From: Pseudomonas sp. ACN8
GTDB lineage: Bacteria; Pseudomonadota; Gammaproteobacteria; Pseudomonadales; Pseudomonadaceae
DNA: 64,000 bases
Assembly (NCBI RefSeq): GCF_002303925.1
Contig: NZ_MRCS01000025.1
Span: 27,846 to 91,845, forward strand
Direction: 5' to 3'
Shown here: positions 28,241 to 36,862 of the stretch, one piece after another
Numbering within the stretch: position 1 is the first letter of the stretch
Layout of the letters: each line of letters opens with the position of its first letter
The notes under the pieces: generated by a model
Database searches by the model: none
The model's input: the letters and a program-made list of their open reading frames with translations, nothing else
Told to the model about the DNA's origin: nothing
Program-made: the position numbers and the translations under genes

Positions 28241-29344
28241 ATGCCCGTCAAAGCCCTGTTCAAACCGTTCCACCTCGGCACCCTCGAACTGCCGACCCGC
28301 GTCGTCATGGCGCCGATGACCCGCTCCTTTTCCCCAGGCGGCGTGCCTAACTCCAAAGTGATCGAGTACTACCGTCGTCGCGCCGCTGCGGGCGTCGGCC
28401 TGATCATCACCGAAGGCACCACCGTCGGTCACAAGGCGTCCAACGGTTATCCGAACGTTCCGCATTTCTACGGTGAAGCGGCCCTGGCCGGCTGGAAGAA
28501 AGTTGTCGACGCCGTTCACGCCGAAGGCGGCAAGATCGTTCCGCAGCTGTGGCACGTGGGCAGTGTGCGCCGTATCGGCACCGAGCCGGACGCCAGCGTG
28601 CCGGGTTATGGCCCGTCGGAAAAACTGAAGGAAGGTCAGGTTGTGGTGCACGGCATGACCAGACAAGACATCCAGGACGTGATCGCCGCGTTCGCCCAGG
28701 CCGCCAGGGATGCCCAGAGCATCGGCATGGACGGCGTGGAAATCCACGGTGCCCACGGTTATCTGGTGGACCAGTTCTTCTGGGAAGGCAGCAACCAGCG
28801 TACGGACGATTACGGCGGCAGCCTGGCCAACCGTTCGCGTTTTGCCATTGAATTGATTCAGGCCGTGCGTGCGGCGGTCGGTGAAGGTTTCCCGATCATC
28901 TTCCGCTTCTCCCAGTGGAAGCAGCAGGACTACACCGCACGTCTGGTGCAAACCCCGGAAGCCTTGGGCGAGTTCCTCAAGCCGTTGGCTGACGCGGGCG
29001 TGGATATTTTCCACTGCTCGACCCGCCGCTTCTGGGAACCGGAGTTCGACGGTTCCGAGCTGAACCTGGCCGGCTGGACCCGCCAACTCACCGGCAAGCC
29101 AACCATCACCGTGGGCAGCGTCGGCCTGGACGGCGAGTTCCTGCAGTTCATGGTCAACACCGATAAGGTCGCGCAGCCGGCCAGCCTGGAAAAGCTGCTG
29201 GAGCGCCTGAACAACGACGAGTTCGACCTGGTGGCCGTTGGTCGCGCGCTGCTGGTGGACCCGGACTGGGCACAGAAAGTGCGCGACGGCCGTGAGGAAG
29301 ACATTCTGCCGTTCAGTCGTGAGGCGTTGATGACACTGGTTTAA
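28241..29344 (+). CDS. Old Yellow Enzyme-family NADH:flavin oxidoreductase
   Basis: FMN-dependent ene-reductase of 367 residues acting on activated alkenes, quinones or nitro compounds. The FMN barrel start (FKPFHLGTLELPTRVVMAPMTRS), substrate-binding EIHGAHGYLVDQFF and the phosphate-binding VGRALLVDPDW are visible. ATG 28241 follows a GGAG-like site. It resembles xenobiotic reductases, but the physiological substrate is unknown. Confidence 0.9.
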   Translation: MPVKALFKPFHLGTLELPTRVVMAPMTRSFSPGGVPNSKVIEYYRRRAAAGVGLIITEGTTVGHKASNGYPNVPHFYGEAALAGWKKVVDAVHAEGGKIVPQLWHVGSVRRIGTEPDASVPGYGPSEKLKEGQVVVHGMTRQDIQDVIAAFAQAARDAQSIGMDGVEIHGAHGYLVDQFFWEGSNQRTDDYGGSLANRSRFAIELIQAVRAAVGEGFPIIFRFSQWKQQDYTARLVQTPEALGEFLKPLADAGVDIFHCSTRRFWEPEFDGSELNLAGWTRQLTGKPTITVGSVGLDGEFLQFMVNTDKVAQPASLEKLLERLNNDEFDLVAVGRALLVDPDWAQKVRDGREEDILPFSREALMTLV

Positions 29345-29356
29345 GCCTGATCAAGC

Positions 29357-29446
29357 CCCATCGCCAGCAGGCTGGCTCCCACAGTTAACCGCGTTCCACC
29401 TGAGGCAATGCGGTCTAATGTGGGAGCTAGCCTGCTAGCGATGAGG
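29357..29446. repeat. Paired REP of the GCCAGC/GCTAGC subtype
   Basis: The left copy reads ATCGCCAGCAGGCTGGCTCCCACA, with CC/GG in place of CG/CG in the stem. The right copy is TGTGGGAGCTAGCCTGCTAGCGAT. Stem changes are compensatory in both copies, so pairing is kept. The pair separates the convergent OYE and glycosyltransferase genes. Confidence 0.8.
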
Positions 29447-29466
29447 GCCTCTAAGTCAGCAAAAAA

Positions 29467-30642
29467 TCAGGGCAAGGTCGGCGCATTCGGCACCACCATC
29501 TCCCCCGCACACGCCCCGCGCAACTGCCCCTCGAACTGCTCGATGATCGTCGCCCACCCTTGGCGACTGGCATGCTGGCGCGCATTGAGACGCACATTGC
29601 GCAAGGCTTCCCGCTCCTCCAGCAGCCATGCCGCTGCATCGCAGAACGCTTCTTCATCCCCCGGCATCGCCAGCACGCCGTTGTAGCCATGGCGAATATG
29701 CTGGGCGGCTGCCGCCTGGTCGTAGGCCACCACACCGAGCCCCGAGGCGAGTGCTTCAAGCACCACATTGCCGAAGGTTTCGGTCAGGCTCGGAAACAGA
29801 AACACGTCGCCCGAGGCGTAGTGACACGCCAGGGCTTCACCCCGTTGGGTGCCGCAGAAAATCGCCTCGGGCATTTCGTTTTCCAGTGCCTGGCGCTGCG
29901 GGCCGTCGCCCACCACGATCAGTTTCAGCTTGCGCTGGGGATAACTCGCCTTGAGGGCATTGAAGGTGCGCTTGAGCAGGCCGAGATTCTTTTCCGGGGC
30001 CAGGCGTCCGACATGAATGACGGCGATGTCTGCCTCGGCCAGTCCCCATTGCTCGCGCAGGGCATTCAAGCGTTTGGCCGGGTGAAACAATTCGCTGTCG
30101 ACCCCACGGGACAGCAACGCCAGTCGCTCGAACTGACGTCGCTCCAGTTCCAGGCGCTGACTGACGCTGGGCACCAGGGTCATGGTCGAGCGGTTGTGGA
30201 ACCAGCGCAGGTAGTGAGTCAGCAGGCGCGTGAGCAAACCCAGCCCGTACTGGTTGGAGTACTGCTGGAAGTTGGTGTGAAAACCGCTGACCACGGAAAT
30301 CCCCAGTCGCCGCGCCGCACGCAAGGCCGACAAGCCCAGTGGACCCTCGGTGGCGATGTAGAGCACGTCCGGACGGTGACGCGTCCAGCGCCGCAGCAGT
30401 TTGTGCATCGACGACTGACCCCATTGCAGGCCGGGATAGCCCGGTAGCGGCCAGCCGCGGCACAGCAGCAATTCATCATCGCTGCCCAGTTGCTGGTCGC
30501 AACCCTGACGCGGTCGCACCAGTTCCACTTGATGCCCGCGCGCGCGCAATCCGTCGCACAAGCGACCCAGGGTATTGGCCACGCCGTTGATTTCCGGTGG
30601 GAAGGTTTCGGTGATCAGGGTGATATGCAGAGCTGTCGTCAT
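29467..30642 (-). CDS. GT4-family glycosyltransferase, probably mannosyltransferase-like
   Basis: A retaining GT-B glycosyltransferase of about 391 residues. The N-terminal ETFPPEINGVANTL motif and C-terminal HVGRLAPEKNLGLL and FPSLTETFGNVVLEALASG (EX7E) blocks define family 4. It resembles GDP-mannose-dependent alpha-mannosyltransferases of glycolipid synthesis, but donor and acceptor are not provable here. The start is uncertain: an in-frame ATG at 30666 is also possible and neither has a strong ribosome site. Confidence 0.85.
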   Translation of the reverse strand: MTTALHITLITETFPPEINGVANTLGRLCDGLRARGHQVELVRPRQGCDQQLGSDDELLLCRGWPLPGYPGLQWGQSSMHKLLRRWTRHRPDVLYIATEGPLGLSALRAARRLGISVVSGFHTNFQQYSNQYGLGLLTRLLTHYLRWFHNRSTMTLVPSVSQRLELERRQFERLALLSRGVDSELFHPAKRLNALREQWGLAEADIAVIHVGRLAPEKNLGLLKRTFNALKASYPQRKLKLIVVGDGPQRQALENEMPEAIFCGTQRGEALACHYASGDVFLFPSLTETFGNVVLEALASGLGVVAYDQAAAAQHIRHGYNGVLAMPGDEEAFCDAAAWLLEEREALRNVRLNARQHASRQGWATIIEQFEGQLRGACAGEMVVPNAPTLP

Positions 30643-30702
30643 GACCCCAGTGTCGACGGGGGCCATGTCGTCAGTGTGACGCTGGGATGATTGATTTGTG
30701 AC

Positions 30703-31455
30703 TTAGCGCTGCGCCACCAGGTTTTCCGCCCCACGTTCACGCACCCAGAACAGCGTAGCGCCCGCCACGGCCGCCGGCATCATCAGGATGTTGACCACCG
30801 GGATCAGCAGCACCAGGTACACGCTGCCGCCGAAGCTCATGCTCTGCCAGCGCTTCTGGCGCAGCCAGGCGAGCATTTCATTCCAGCCCAGCTTGTGGTT
30901 GTCCGCCGGGTAGTCGATGTACTGGATTGCCATCATCCACACCCCGAACAACAGCCACAGCGGCGCGGCGATGATATTCACCACCGGGATGAACGAAAGG
31001 ATGAACAGCCCGACTGCCCGGGGCAGAAAGTAGCCGAGCTTGCGCATCTCCCGGGCCAGGGTGCGCGGGACCATCGCAATCAACTCGCCCCAGCTGAAGG
31101 CCGGGAAGTCATCGGTGCCGCGCACCACCACTTCGACTTTCTCCGCGAGGAAGCCGTTGAATGGCGCAGCAATGACGTTGGCGAGCATGGTGAAGGAGAA
31201 GAACACCATCAACACGACGAGGACCACGAACAGCGGCCAGAGGATGTAGCTGAGAAAACTCAGCCAGTCAGGTAGGGACGGCATCAAGGTGTCGACCCAC
31301 AGGCTGAATTGATGACCAGCCAGATAGATCAATCCGACGAACAGCACCAGGTTGATCGCCAGCGGCAACAGCACAAACAAGCGCAAGCTGGGGCTCAGCA
31401 CCAGCTTGAGGCCTTCGCGCAGGTATTGCGGGCCGGACAGAACAGGGGCGGGCAT
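30703..31455 (-). CDS. cysZ: Sulfate transporter CysZ (EI24 family)
   Basis: Inner-membrane protein for sulfate uptake feeding cysteine synthesis. It has 250 residues with four or more hydrophobic segments and the family core PAFSWGELIAMVPRTLAREMRKLGYFLPR. It lies divergent from trxB and downstream-adjacent to the glycosyltransferase gene. The name rests on family membership and fits the cysDNC genes elsewhere in the window. Confidence 0.88.
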   Translation of the reverse strand: MPAPVLSGPQYLREGLKLVLSPSLRLFVLLPLAINLVLFVGLIYLAGHQFSLWVDTLMPSLPDWLSFLSYILWPLFVVLVVLMVFFSFTMLANVIAAPFNGFLAEKVEVVVRGTDDFPAFSWGELIAMVPRTLAREMRKLGYFLPRAVGLFILSFIPVVNIIAAPLWLLFGVWMMAIQYIDYPADNHKLGWNEMLAWLRQKRWQSMSFGGSVYLVLLIPVVNILMMPAAVAGATLFWVRERGAENLVAQR

Positions 31456-31770
31456 AAGAGGCTCCGGGCAGAGGGGAATCGCGCCGACCTTACCGGCTTT
31501 GCCTCACAGGCGAAAGCGCGATGGCGGTATCGACATTCACTGTAACAAAGACGTCGATATCGTCGGCCAGATGGCATAGAGACCACCTATGAGCTGGATT
31601 GTTAAACCGTATTTCCTTAATCTTCGCCCCCTCGATATGTTGTACCCAATCTTTTTACAGGACGGTCGGGTTCAAGCCTTCCCCAAGTGCTTACAACCGT
31701 TCTTTTTTATTCCAGCCGGCAATCCGGCGTTCCGCGCCAGGTATTCCGGGCCGGTCAACAGGAGCAGGTC
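31456..31770. other. Divergent intergenic region cysZ / trxB, no gene seen
   Basis: About 315 bases between the cysZ start and the trxB start. Small open frames here have no ribosome site or recognisable similarity. The central part (31590-31720) is T-rich and would be expected to hold both promoters. I see no convincing operator. Confidence 0.6.
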
Positions 31771-32727
31771 ATGTCTGAAGTCCGTCATTCGCGAGTGATT
31801 ATTCTCGGTTCCGGCCCTGCCGGTTACAGCGCCGCAGTCTATGCCGCCCGTGCCAACCTCAAGCCACTGCTGATCACCGGCATGCAGGCCGGCGGTCAAC
31901 TGACCACCACCACCGAAGTCGACAACTGGCCGGGCGACGTCCACGGCCTGACCGGCCCGGCGCTGATGGAGCGGATGCGCGAGCACGCCGAGCGCTTTGA
32001 AACCGAGATCGTGTTCGATCACATCAATGCCGTGGATTTCGCTGCCAAGCCATACACCCTGACCGGCGACAGCGCGACTTACACTTGCGATGCCCTGATC
32101 ATCGCCACCGGCGCCAGCGCTCGTTACCTGGGCCTGCCATCGGAAGAAGCGTTCATGGGCAAAGGTGTTTCGGCCTGCGCGACCTGCGACGGTTTCTTCT
32201 ACCGCAACAAGCCTGTGGCTGTGGTCGGCGGCGGCAACACCGCTGTTGAAGAAGCCCTGTACCTGGCCAACATCGCCAGCAAGGTGACCCTGATCCACCG
32301 TCGCGAAACCTTCCGCGCCGAGAAGATCCTGATCGACAAGCTGAACGCCCGTGTGGCCGAAGGCAAGATCGAGCTGAAACTGAACGCGACCCTGGACGAA
32401 GTGCTGGGCGACAACATGGGCGTGACCGGTGCCCGCCTGAAGAACAACGACGGCAGCTTCGACGAAGTGAAAGTCGATGGTGTGTTCATCGCCATCGGCC
32501 ACACCCCGAACACTTCGCTGTTCGAAGGTCAGTTGACCCTGAAAGACGGTTACCTGGTGGTGCAGGGCGGCCGTGACGGCAACGCCACTGCCACCAGCCT
32601 CGAAGGTATCTTCGCCGCCGGTGACGTGGCTGACCACGTGTACCGTCAGGCCATCACCTCCGCTGGCGCCGGTTGCATGGCGGCACTGGATGCCGAGCGT
32701 TACCTCGACGATCTGCAGAACGCTTGA
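31771..32727 (+). CDS. trxB: Thioredoxin-disulfide reductase
   Basis: NADPH-dependent flavoenzyme that reduces thioredoxin. The 318-residue protein has FAD-binding GSGPAGYSAAVYAARA, redox-active Cys136/Cys139 in SACATCDGFFY, NADPH-binding VGGGNTAVEEALYL and C-terminal FAAGDVADHVYRQ. ATG 31771 follows AACAGGAG. A longer open frame upstream is not needed. Confidence 0.97.
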   Translation: MSEVRHSRVIILGSGPAGYSAAVYAARANLKPLLITGMQAGGQLTTTTEVDNWPGDVHGLTGPALMERMREHAERFETEIVFDHINAVDFAAKPYTLTGDSATYTCDALIIATGASARYLGLPSEEAFMGKGVSACATCDGFFYRNKPVAVVGGGNTAVEEALYLANIASKVTLIHRRETFRAEKILIDKLNARVAEGKIELKLNATLDEVLGDNMGVTGARLKNNDGSFDEVKVDGVFIAIGHTPNTSLFEGQLTLKDGYLVVQGGRDGNATATSLEGIFAAGDVADHVYRQAITSAGAGCMAALDAERYLDDLQNA

Positions 32728-32748
32728 TTTTGCTGTTGTTGAAATAAG

Positions 32749-32773
32749 AAAACCGGCTTCGGCCGGTTTTTTT
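32749..32773 (+). terminator. Terminator of trxB
   Basis: Arms AAAACCGGC and GCCGGTTTT around a TTCG-type tetraloop, with a T7 tail. It is a strong intrinsic terminator 20 bases after the stop. Confidence 0.92.
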
Positions 32774-32795
32774 GTGCCCGCGATTGATTCATCAA

Positions 32796-32892
32796 CCCCT
32801 GTAGGAGCGAGCCTGCTCGCGATTACGGTGATTCAGTCGACATCAATGTTGAATGAAAAATCGCCATCGCGAGCAGGCTCGCTCCTACAGGA
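32796..32892. repeat. Paired inverted REP between trxB and the aminotransferase gene
   Basis: The left CCTGTAGGAGCGAGCCTGC and right GCAGGCTCGCTCCTACAGG copies are near-perfect mirror images about 60 bases apart. They fill the gap between convergent genes. Confidence 0.88.
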
Positions 32893-32899
32893 ATTGTGT

Positions 32900-34150
32900 T
32901 CAGGTCAGTTTTGCAAGGCAGGCTTCAAGAATATCCAACCCTTCCTCCAACACCGCAGCCTCAATGGTCAACGGCGCCAGCAAGCGGATGATGTGCCGCG
33001 ACTTGCCGCTAGGCATCAACAGCAAACCTGCATCCCGCGCCAGGGTCAGCAGTTGGGTCAATTGTGCCGGGGCGGGCGAGCCATCGGCATTGATCAACTC
33101 GATACCACGCATGGCGCCGACGCCGGTCAGGCGTCCCAGGTACGGCGTCAGGTTGTTCGCACGCCAGGTTGCATGGCGGCCGACAATCGCTTCTTCCTGT
33201 TGGGCGCCCCAGGCATGCAGGTTGGCATCGGTCATTTCGTCCAGCGTCGCCAATGCGGCTGCGCAAGCGATGGGATTGCCGGAATAGGTGCCACCGAGTC
33301 CGCCCTTGGGCAAGTTGTCCAGCAGCGACTTGCGCCCGACCACCGCACCCAGCGGCACACCTCCGGCGATGCTTTTGCCGAGCAGGATCAGGTCGGGTTC
33401 GATGCCCAGCCGCGGGAACGCGAAGCGCTGGCCGGTTCGACCGAAACCGGACTGGATTTCATCGGCGATCAGCACAATGCCCTTGTCGTCGCAGAACTTG
33501 CGCAGCGCTTGGGCGAACTCGGCCTCCATGGCCAGAAAGCCTGCTTCGCCCTGCACCGGTTCGACGATAAAGCAGGCGACATCTTCGACATCGATCTCGA
33601 CGCTGAACAGGCGCTCCATGGCTTTGAGGGCCTCGGCACAGGTGACGCCGTTGTCCTGGCTGGGGAAGGGCAGGTGAAACACCGGCCCCGGCAGCACGCC
33701 GACTTTTTGTTTGTACGGCGCGACTTTTCCATTGAGGTTGAGGGTGGCCAGTGTGCGGCCGTGGAAGGCGCCGTCAAAGGCAACCACAGCGGTGCGCCCG
33801 GTGGCGCCACGGACGATCTTCAGGGCGTTTTCCGCGGCTTCCGCGCCGCTGTTGGTGAGCATGCCGCTGACCGGGTAACCCACCGGCATGAACGCACTGA
33901 GGCGATCCATCAGCTCGAGGTAAGGCACATGGGGGGCCGCGTTGAACGCGTAGTGGGTCAGCCGGGTGGCTTGTTCGCGAATGGCCTCGACGATGCGCGG
34001 ATGGCAATGGCCGAGGTTGAGTACGCCGATGCCACCGACAAAGTCGATATAGCGCTGGCCATCGGTGTCCCAGACCTCGGCATTCTTGCCGTGGCTGAGC
34101 GTGACAGGGTGAACGATGTTGATCGACTGGCTGATGGTTTCGCTGCGCAT
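32900..34150 (-). CDS. Class III PLP aminotransferase (4-aminobutyrate / 2-aminoadipate type)
   Basis: PLP enzyme of 416 residues in the ornithine/GABA aminotransferase group. Landmarks are TNSGAEAAENALKI (phosphate binding), FDGAFHGRT, VLIADEIQSGFGRTG (Asp to PLP nitrogen) and the Schiff-base lysine in LLGKSIAGGVPLGA. Close Pseudomonas relatives have been assigned to 2-aminoadipate in lysine breakdown or to 4-aminobutyrate. No pathway partner is adjacent, so the substrate stays open. Confidence 0.87.
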   Translation of the reverse strand: MRSETISQSINIVHPVTLSHGKNAEVWDTDGQRYIDFVGGIGVLNLGHCHPRIVEAIREQATRLTHYAFNAAPHVPYLELMDRLSAFMPVGYPVSGMLTNSGAEAAENALKIVRGATGRTAVVAFDGAFHGRTLATLNLNGKVAPYKQKVGVLPGPVFHLPFPSQDNGVTCAEALKAMERLFSVEIDVEDVACFIVEPVQGEAGFLAMEAEFAQALRKFCDDKGIVLIADEIQSGFGRTGQRFAFPRLGIEPDLILLGKSIAGGVPLGAVVGRKSLLDNLPKGGLGGTYSGNPIACAAALATLDEMTDANLHAWGAQQEEAIVGRHATWRANNLTPYLGRLTGVGAMRGIELINADGSPAPAQLTQLLTLARDAGLLLMPSGKSRHIIRLLAPLTIEAAVLEEGLDILEACLAKLT

Positions 34151-34267
34151 GGAGGATCGGCTCGGAAGAAGGAGGACTTCTTTTTATCTAAGCCGTGAGC
34201 AGCGGTACCCGGCAAACGAAATAAAGTTGCCGGGTCAATCTTAAAAGTCAGGATGTGCTGTCGATCG

Positions 34268-34370
34268 TCTGTAGGAGCGAGCCTGCTCGCGATGGTAGTG
34301 AACGATAACACGGGGTGCCTGATGCCCCGCAGCGCTCTCAGGTTCATCGCGAGCAGGCTCGCTCCTACAA
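34268..34370. repeat. Paired inverted REP after the hopJ-like gene
   Basis: A CTGTAGGAGCGAGCCTGC copy and its mirror GCAGGCTCGCTCCTACA flank about 60 bases. It lies between the aminotransferase promoter side and the hopJ-like stop codon. Confidence 0.88.
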
Positions 34371-34376
34371 TTTGAG

Positions 34377-34715
34377 TCAGCGGCGAGTCAGTGGTTGCTG
34401 AGCGAACTTCACACCCGCCAGGCCATGGGCGATCAATGCGCGGATATTGCCATGGTCGTTACCTTCATGAGTCGCGACTACCGAACGGTAATGCTCGCCA
34501 AAAGCCAGCAGGGCTTCTTCATCGCTCAAGCCTTCGAGCAGCGCCAGGCCCAGGGTCTTGCACGAGCCTTCGTTTTGCCCGGCCGCGTTTTCCACACCAC
34601 CGTTGTTGAAGGCCTGAGGCTGATAGTCGTAACCGGCGGCGATGAAGGCCAGGGTGTCGGCGAAGGCGTGTTCGCCGCTTTTGAGGCTGGTGCGCAGGGT
34701 GTTCAAATCACTCAT
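34377..34715 (-). CDS. HopJ-family (HopPmaJ-like) protein
   Basis: A 112-residue soluble protein resembling the HopJ type III effector family, with conserved blocks FADTLAFIAAGYDYQPQAFNNG and CKTLGLALLEGLSDEEALLAFGEHYR. Close homologues occur widely in non-pathogenic proteobacteria, so an effector role is doubtful. It overlaps the DUF1244 gene by 8 bases, implying cotranscription. Confidence 0.85.
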   Translation of the reverse strand: MSDLNTLRTSLKSGEHAFADTLAFIAAGYDYQPQAFNNGGVENAAGQNEGSCKTLGLALLEGLSDEEALLAFGEHYRSVVATHEGNDHGNIRALIAHGLAGVKFAQQPLTRR

Positions 34716-35004
34716 TGGGTTTTCCTTTGGCGAACGCCGCTTGCTGGTCGGCGCTGGCTTCTTGCTGATATTGGGCTTTCCATTCGGCGTACGGCATGCC
34801 GTAAACCACTTCGCGGGCTTCGTCGAGGCTGACTTCGATCTGGCGGTCGTCGGCCGCCGCCTTGTACCACTTGGACAGGCAGTTGCGGCAAAAACCCGAG
34901 AGGTTCATCAGGTCGATGTTCTGCACATCCTTGCGGCTGTCCAGGTGGGCCACCAGCCGGCGAAAGGCGGCGGCTTCGAGTTCCAGGCGTTGTTGATCGG
35001 TCAT
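34708..35004 (-). CDS. DUF1244-family protein
   Basis: A 98-residue protein with the family core LSGFCRNCLSKWYKAAA and YGMPYAEWKAQYQ. The CRNC pair could bind metal, but the function is unknown. It lies upstream of and overlaps the hopJ-like gene, a pairing found in many pseudomonads. Confidence 0.87.
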   Translation of the reverse strand: MTDQQRLELEAAAFRRLVAHLDSRKDVQNIDLMNLSGFCRNCLSKWYKAAADDRQIEVSLDEAREVVYGMPYAEWKAQYQQEASADQQAAFAKGKPNE

Positions 35005-35023
35005 GGCGGTCTCTGCGAGTCAG

Positions 35024-35119
35024 CTTCAAACGGCACGCTTGAAGCTGCAAGTTGGATGGCGGTGGCTGCAAGTTTACAGCCTGGCGCTTGTGGCTTGAAG
35101 CTAGCGGCTCGCTGCAAGC
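35024..35119. repeat. Degenerate GCTTGAAGCTGCAAG-type intergenic repeat
   Basis: Several short related words (CTTCAA, TTGAAGCTGCAAG, GGCTTGAAGCTAGC, CTGCAAG) in both orientations lie between folX and the DUF1244 gene. It differs from the GTAGGAGCGAGC family in this window and resembles a second repetitive class seen in Pseudomonas spacers. It runs slightly into the folX 3' end. Confidence 0.5.
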
Positions 35120-35472
35120 GTAATCGATACCGACTCGGCGAATCGCAGCGCGTGGGGCTTGTCGACCTCGACCTCTGCGTACAGCACCGATGCGTTGGCC
35201 ATCACCAGGTCGAGAATTTCCTGGGTCAGGCGTTCGAGCAGCGCAAAGCGGTTGCCTTCCACATGGGCGATGATCGCCTTGGTAATGGTCCGGTAGTTCA
35301 ACGCGTGATCGATGTCGTTGTCCCGTACCGCTTGCTGGGCTGCGTACAGAATGGTGAGGTTGATCAGCACATCCTGCTTGTTGAGGATTTCATCCTCGTT
35401 GATGCCGATGAAGGTACGCAGGCACAGGTCTTTGACCCGGATGCGTGCCATGCCTGGCTGAAGTTGTGGCAT
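35101..35472 (-). CDS. folX: Dihydroneopterin triphosphate 2'-epimerase
   Basis: Epimerises dihydroneopterin triphosphate toward dihydromonapterin. It is a 123-residue tunnelling-fold protein of the FolB/FolX family, with IRVKDLCLRTFIGINEDEI and the catalytic region ALLERLTQEILDLVM. FolX rather than FolB is supported by adjacency to folE and folM. ATG 35472 (MPQLQPGMAR) lies 2 bases after folE. Confidence 0.9.
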   Translation of the reverse strand: MPQLQPGMARIRVKDLCLRTFIGINEDEILNKQDVLINLTILYAAQQAVRDNDIDHALNYRTITKAIIAHVEGNRFALLERLTQEILDLVMANASVLYAEVEVDKPHALRFAESVSITLAASR

Positions 35473-35474
35473 TG

Positions 35475-36050
35475 CTACTTGCTCCGTCCAATCAATTGCA
35501 GGAACTCCTGGCGGGTGTTGCTCGACTCGCGGAAGGCGCCGAGCATCACCGAGGTGTTCATGGTCGAATTCTGTTTCTCGACGCCGCGCATCATCATGCA
35601 CATGTGCTGCGCCTCGATGACCACTGCGACGCCTGCCGCGCCGGTCACTTGCTGCACCGCGTCGGCGATTTGCCGGGTGAGGTTTTCCTGGATCTGCAGG
35701 CGCCGGGCGAACATGTCCACCAGCCGCGCGATCTTCGACAGGCCCAGCACCTTGCCGGTTGGAATATAAGCCACATGCGCCTTGCCGATGAAGGGCAGGA
35801 TGTGGTGTTCGCAAAGCGAGTACAGCTCGATGTTGTCGACGATCACCATTTCATCGTTGTCGGAGGCGAACAGCGCGCCATTGACGATTTCTTCGACACT
35901 TTGCTCATAACCATGGCAAAGGTACTGCATGGCTTTGGCTGCGCGCGTCGGCGTATCGAGCAATCCTTCGCGGTCGGGGTTTTCACCGAGACCGATGAGG
36001 ATCTCTCGGTAGCTCTGGGATAAGGCGTTCTGGGGCAGCGATAACGTCAT
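35475..36050 (-). CDS. folE: GTP cyclohydrolase I
   Basis: Forms dihydroneopterin triphosphate from GTP, the first pterin step. The 191-residue homodecameric-type enzyme has the Zn and catalytic segment YSLCEHHILPFIGKAHVAYIP and the QIQENLTRQIA helix. It lies in a folM-folE-folX operon. By family knowledge this set makes tetrahydromonapterin, the cofactor of phenylalanine hydroxylase in pseudomonads. Confidence 0.96.
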   Translation of the reverse strand: MTLSLPQNALSQSYREILIGLGENPDREGLLDTPTRAAKAMQYLCHGYEQSVEEIVNGALFASDNDEMVIVDNIELYSLCEHHILPFIGKAHVAYIPTGKVLGLSKIARLVDMFARRLQIQENLTRQIADAVQQVTGAAGVAVVIEAQHMCMMMRGVEKQNSTMNTSVMLGAFRESSNTRQEFLQLIGRSK

Positions 36051-36070
36051 GGAAAATCCTCGCGGGACAC

Positions 36071-36781
36071 TTATTTGATGTGCCTTCCGCCGTTGACGGT
36101 CAGGGTGGTGCCGGTGACATAAGGGTTGTCGAGCAGATAGCGCAGGCTCTGGTAGATCACTTCGCAGCCGGGTTCAATGCCCAGCGCGGACTTGGCCAGC
36201 GCCTTGGCACGGTAGGCCGCGTCGTCCTCAGGGTTGAACAGTAGCAGGGCCGGCGCGATCCCGTTGACCTTGATCGCCGGCGCATACCTGGCGGCAAAGG
36301 ACAGGGTCAGGCTGTCGAGTCCGGCTTTGCTCGCGCAATAGCCGATGTGCTTGCTGCTGCCCTTGCGTGTCACGTCATCGCTGATGTGCACGATGTCGGC
36401 GGGGCTCGAGCGTTGCAGCAGGTCGGCGCAATGCAGGTTGATCAGGTAGGGCGCCAGCATGTGCACGCTGAACATGCGGGTGAATGCCGCGGCGTCGGTC
36501 TCCGGGGTTTCGGCCAACCATTCGGAGGCATTGTGGACAATCGCCCGCAGACAGTCGGTGTGGGTTTTCAGTTCGCTGATGAAGGCGAGGATCCCGGCCT
36601 CGCTGGCGAAGTCCGCGAACACCGCGGTGGCCCCCAAGTCGCGCAAGGCTTGTACGCCGGGGCGCTCGCTGCGGTAGCTGAAAATCACCCGATGGCCATC
36701 TTCCAGCAATCGCCGGGCACAGTGCAGGCCGACACGCTGGCCGGCACCGGTAATGAGGACAGGGGCTGCGGAAGAAGTCAT
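36071..36781 (-). CDS. folM: Dihydromonapterin reductase FolM (SDR family)
   Basis: Short-chain dehydrogenase of 236 residues that reduces dihydromonapterin. The cofactor motif is the atypical TGAGQRVGLHCARRLL, with YRSERPG after beta-2 suggesting NADPH preference. The catalytic Tyr/Lys pair is in GYCASKAGLDSL. It precedes folE by about 20 bases. ATG 36781 gives the normal length. Confidence 0.92.
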   Translation of the reverse strand: MTSSAAPVLITGAGQRVGLHCARRLLEDGHRVIFSYRSERPGVQALRDLGATAVFADFASEAGILAFISELKTHTDCLRAIVHNASEWLAETPETDAAAFTRMFSVHMLAPYLINLHCADLLQRSSPADIVHISDDVTRKGSSKHIGYCASKAGLDSLTLSFAARYAPAIKVNGIAPALLLFNPEDDAAYRAKALAKSALGIEPGCEVIYQSLRYLLDNPYVTGTTLTVNGGRHIK

Positions 36782-36862
36782 GAACGGCTCGCATCGCGGT
36801 GAGAGCAAAACTATACCAGCGACGGGAGCGCTCTACCTATTGCGAGGGAAACAACTGTGGGA

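Noticed and set aside
34377..34715. HopJ-like protein as evidence of a plant-pathogen type III effector
   Set aside because: No hrp box, chaperone or secretion genes nearby; homologues are common in saprophytes and the gene is coupled to DUF1244.
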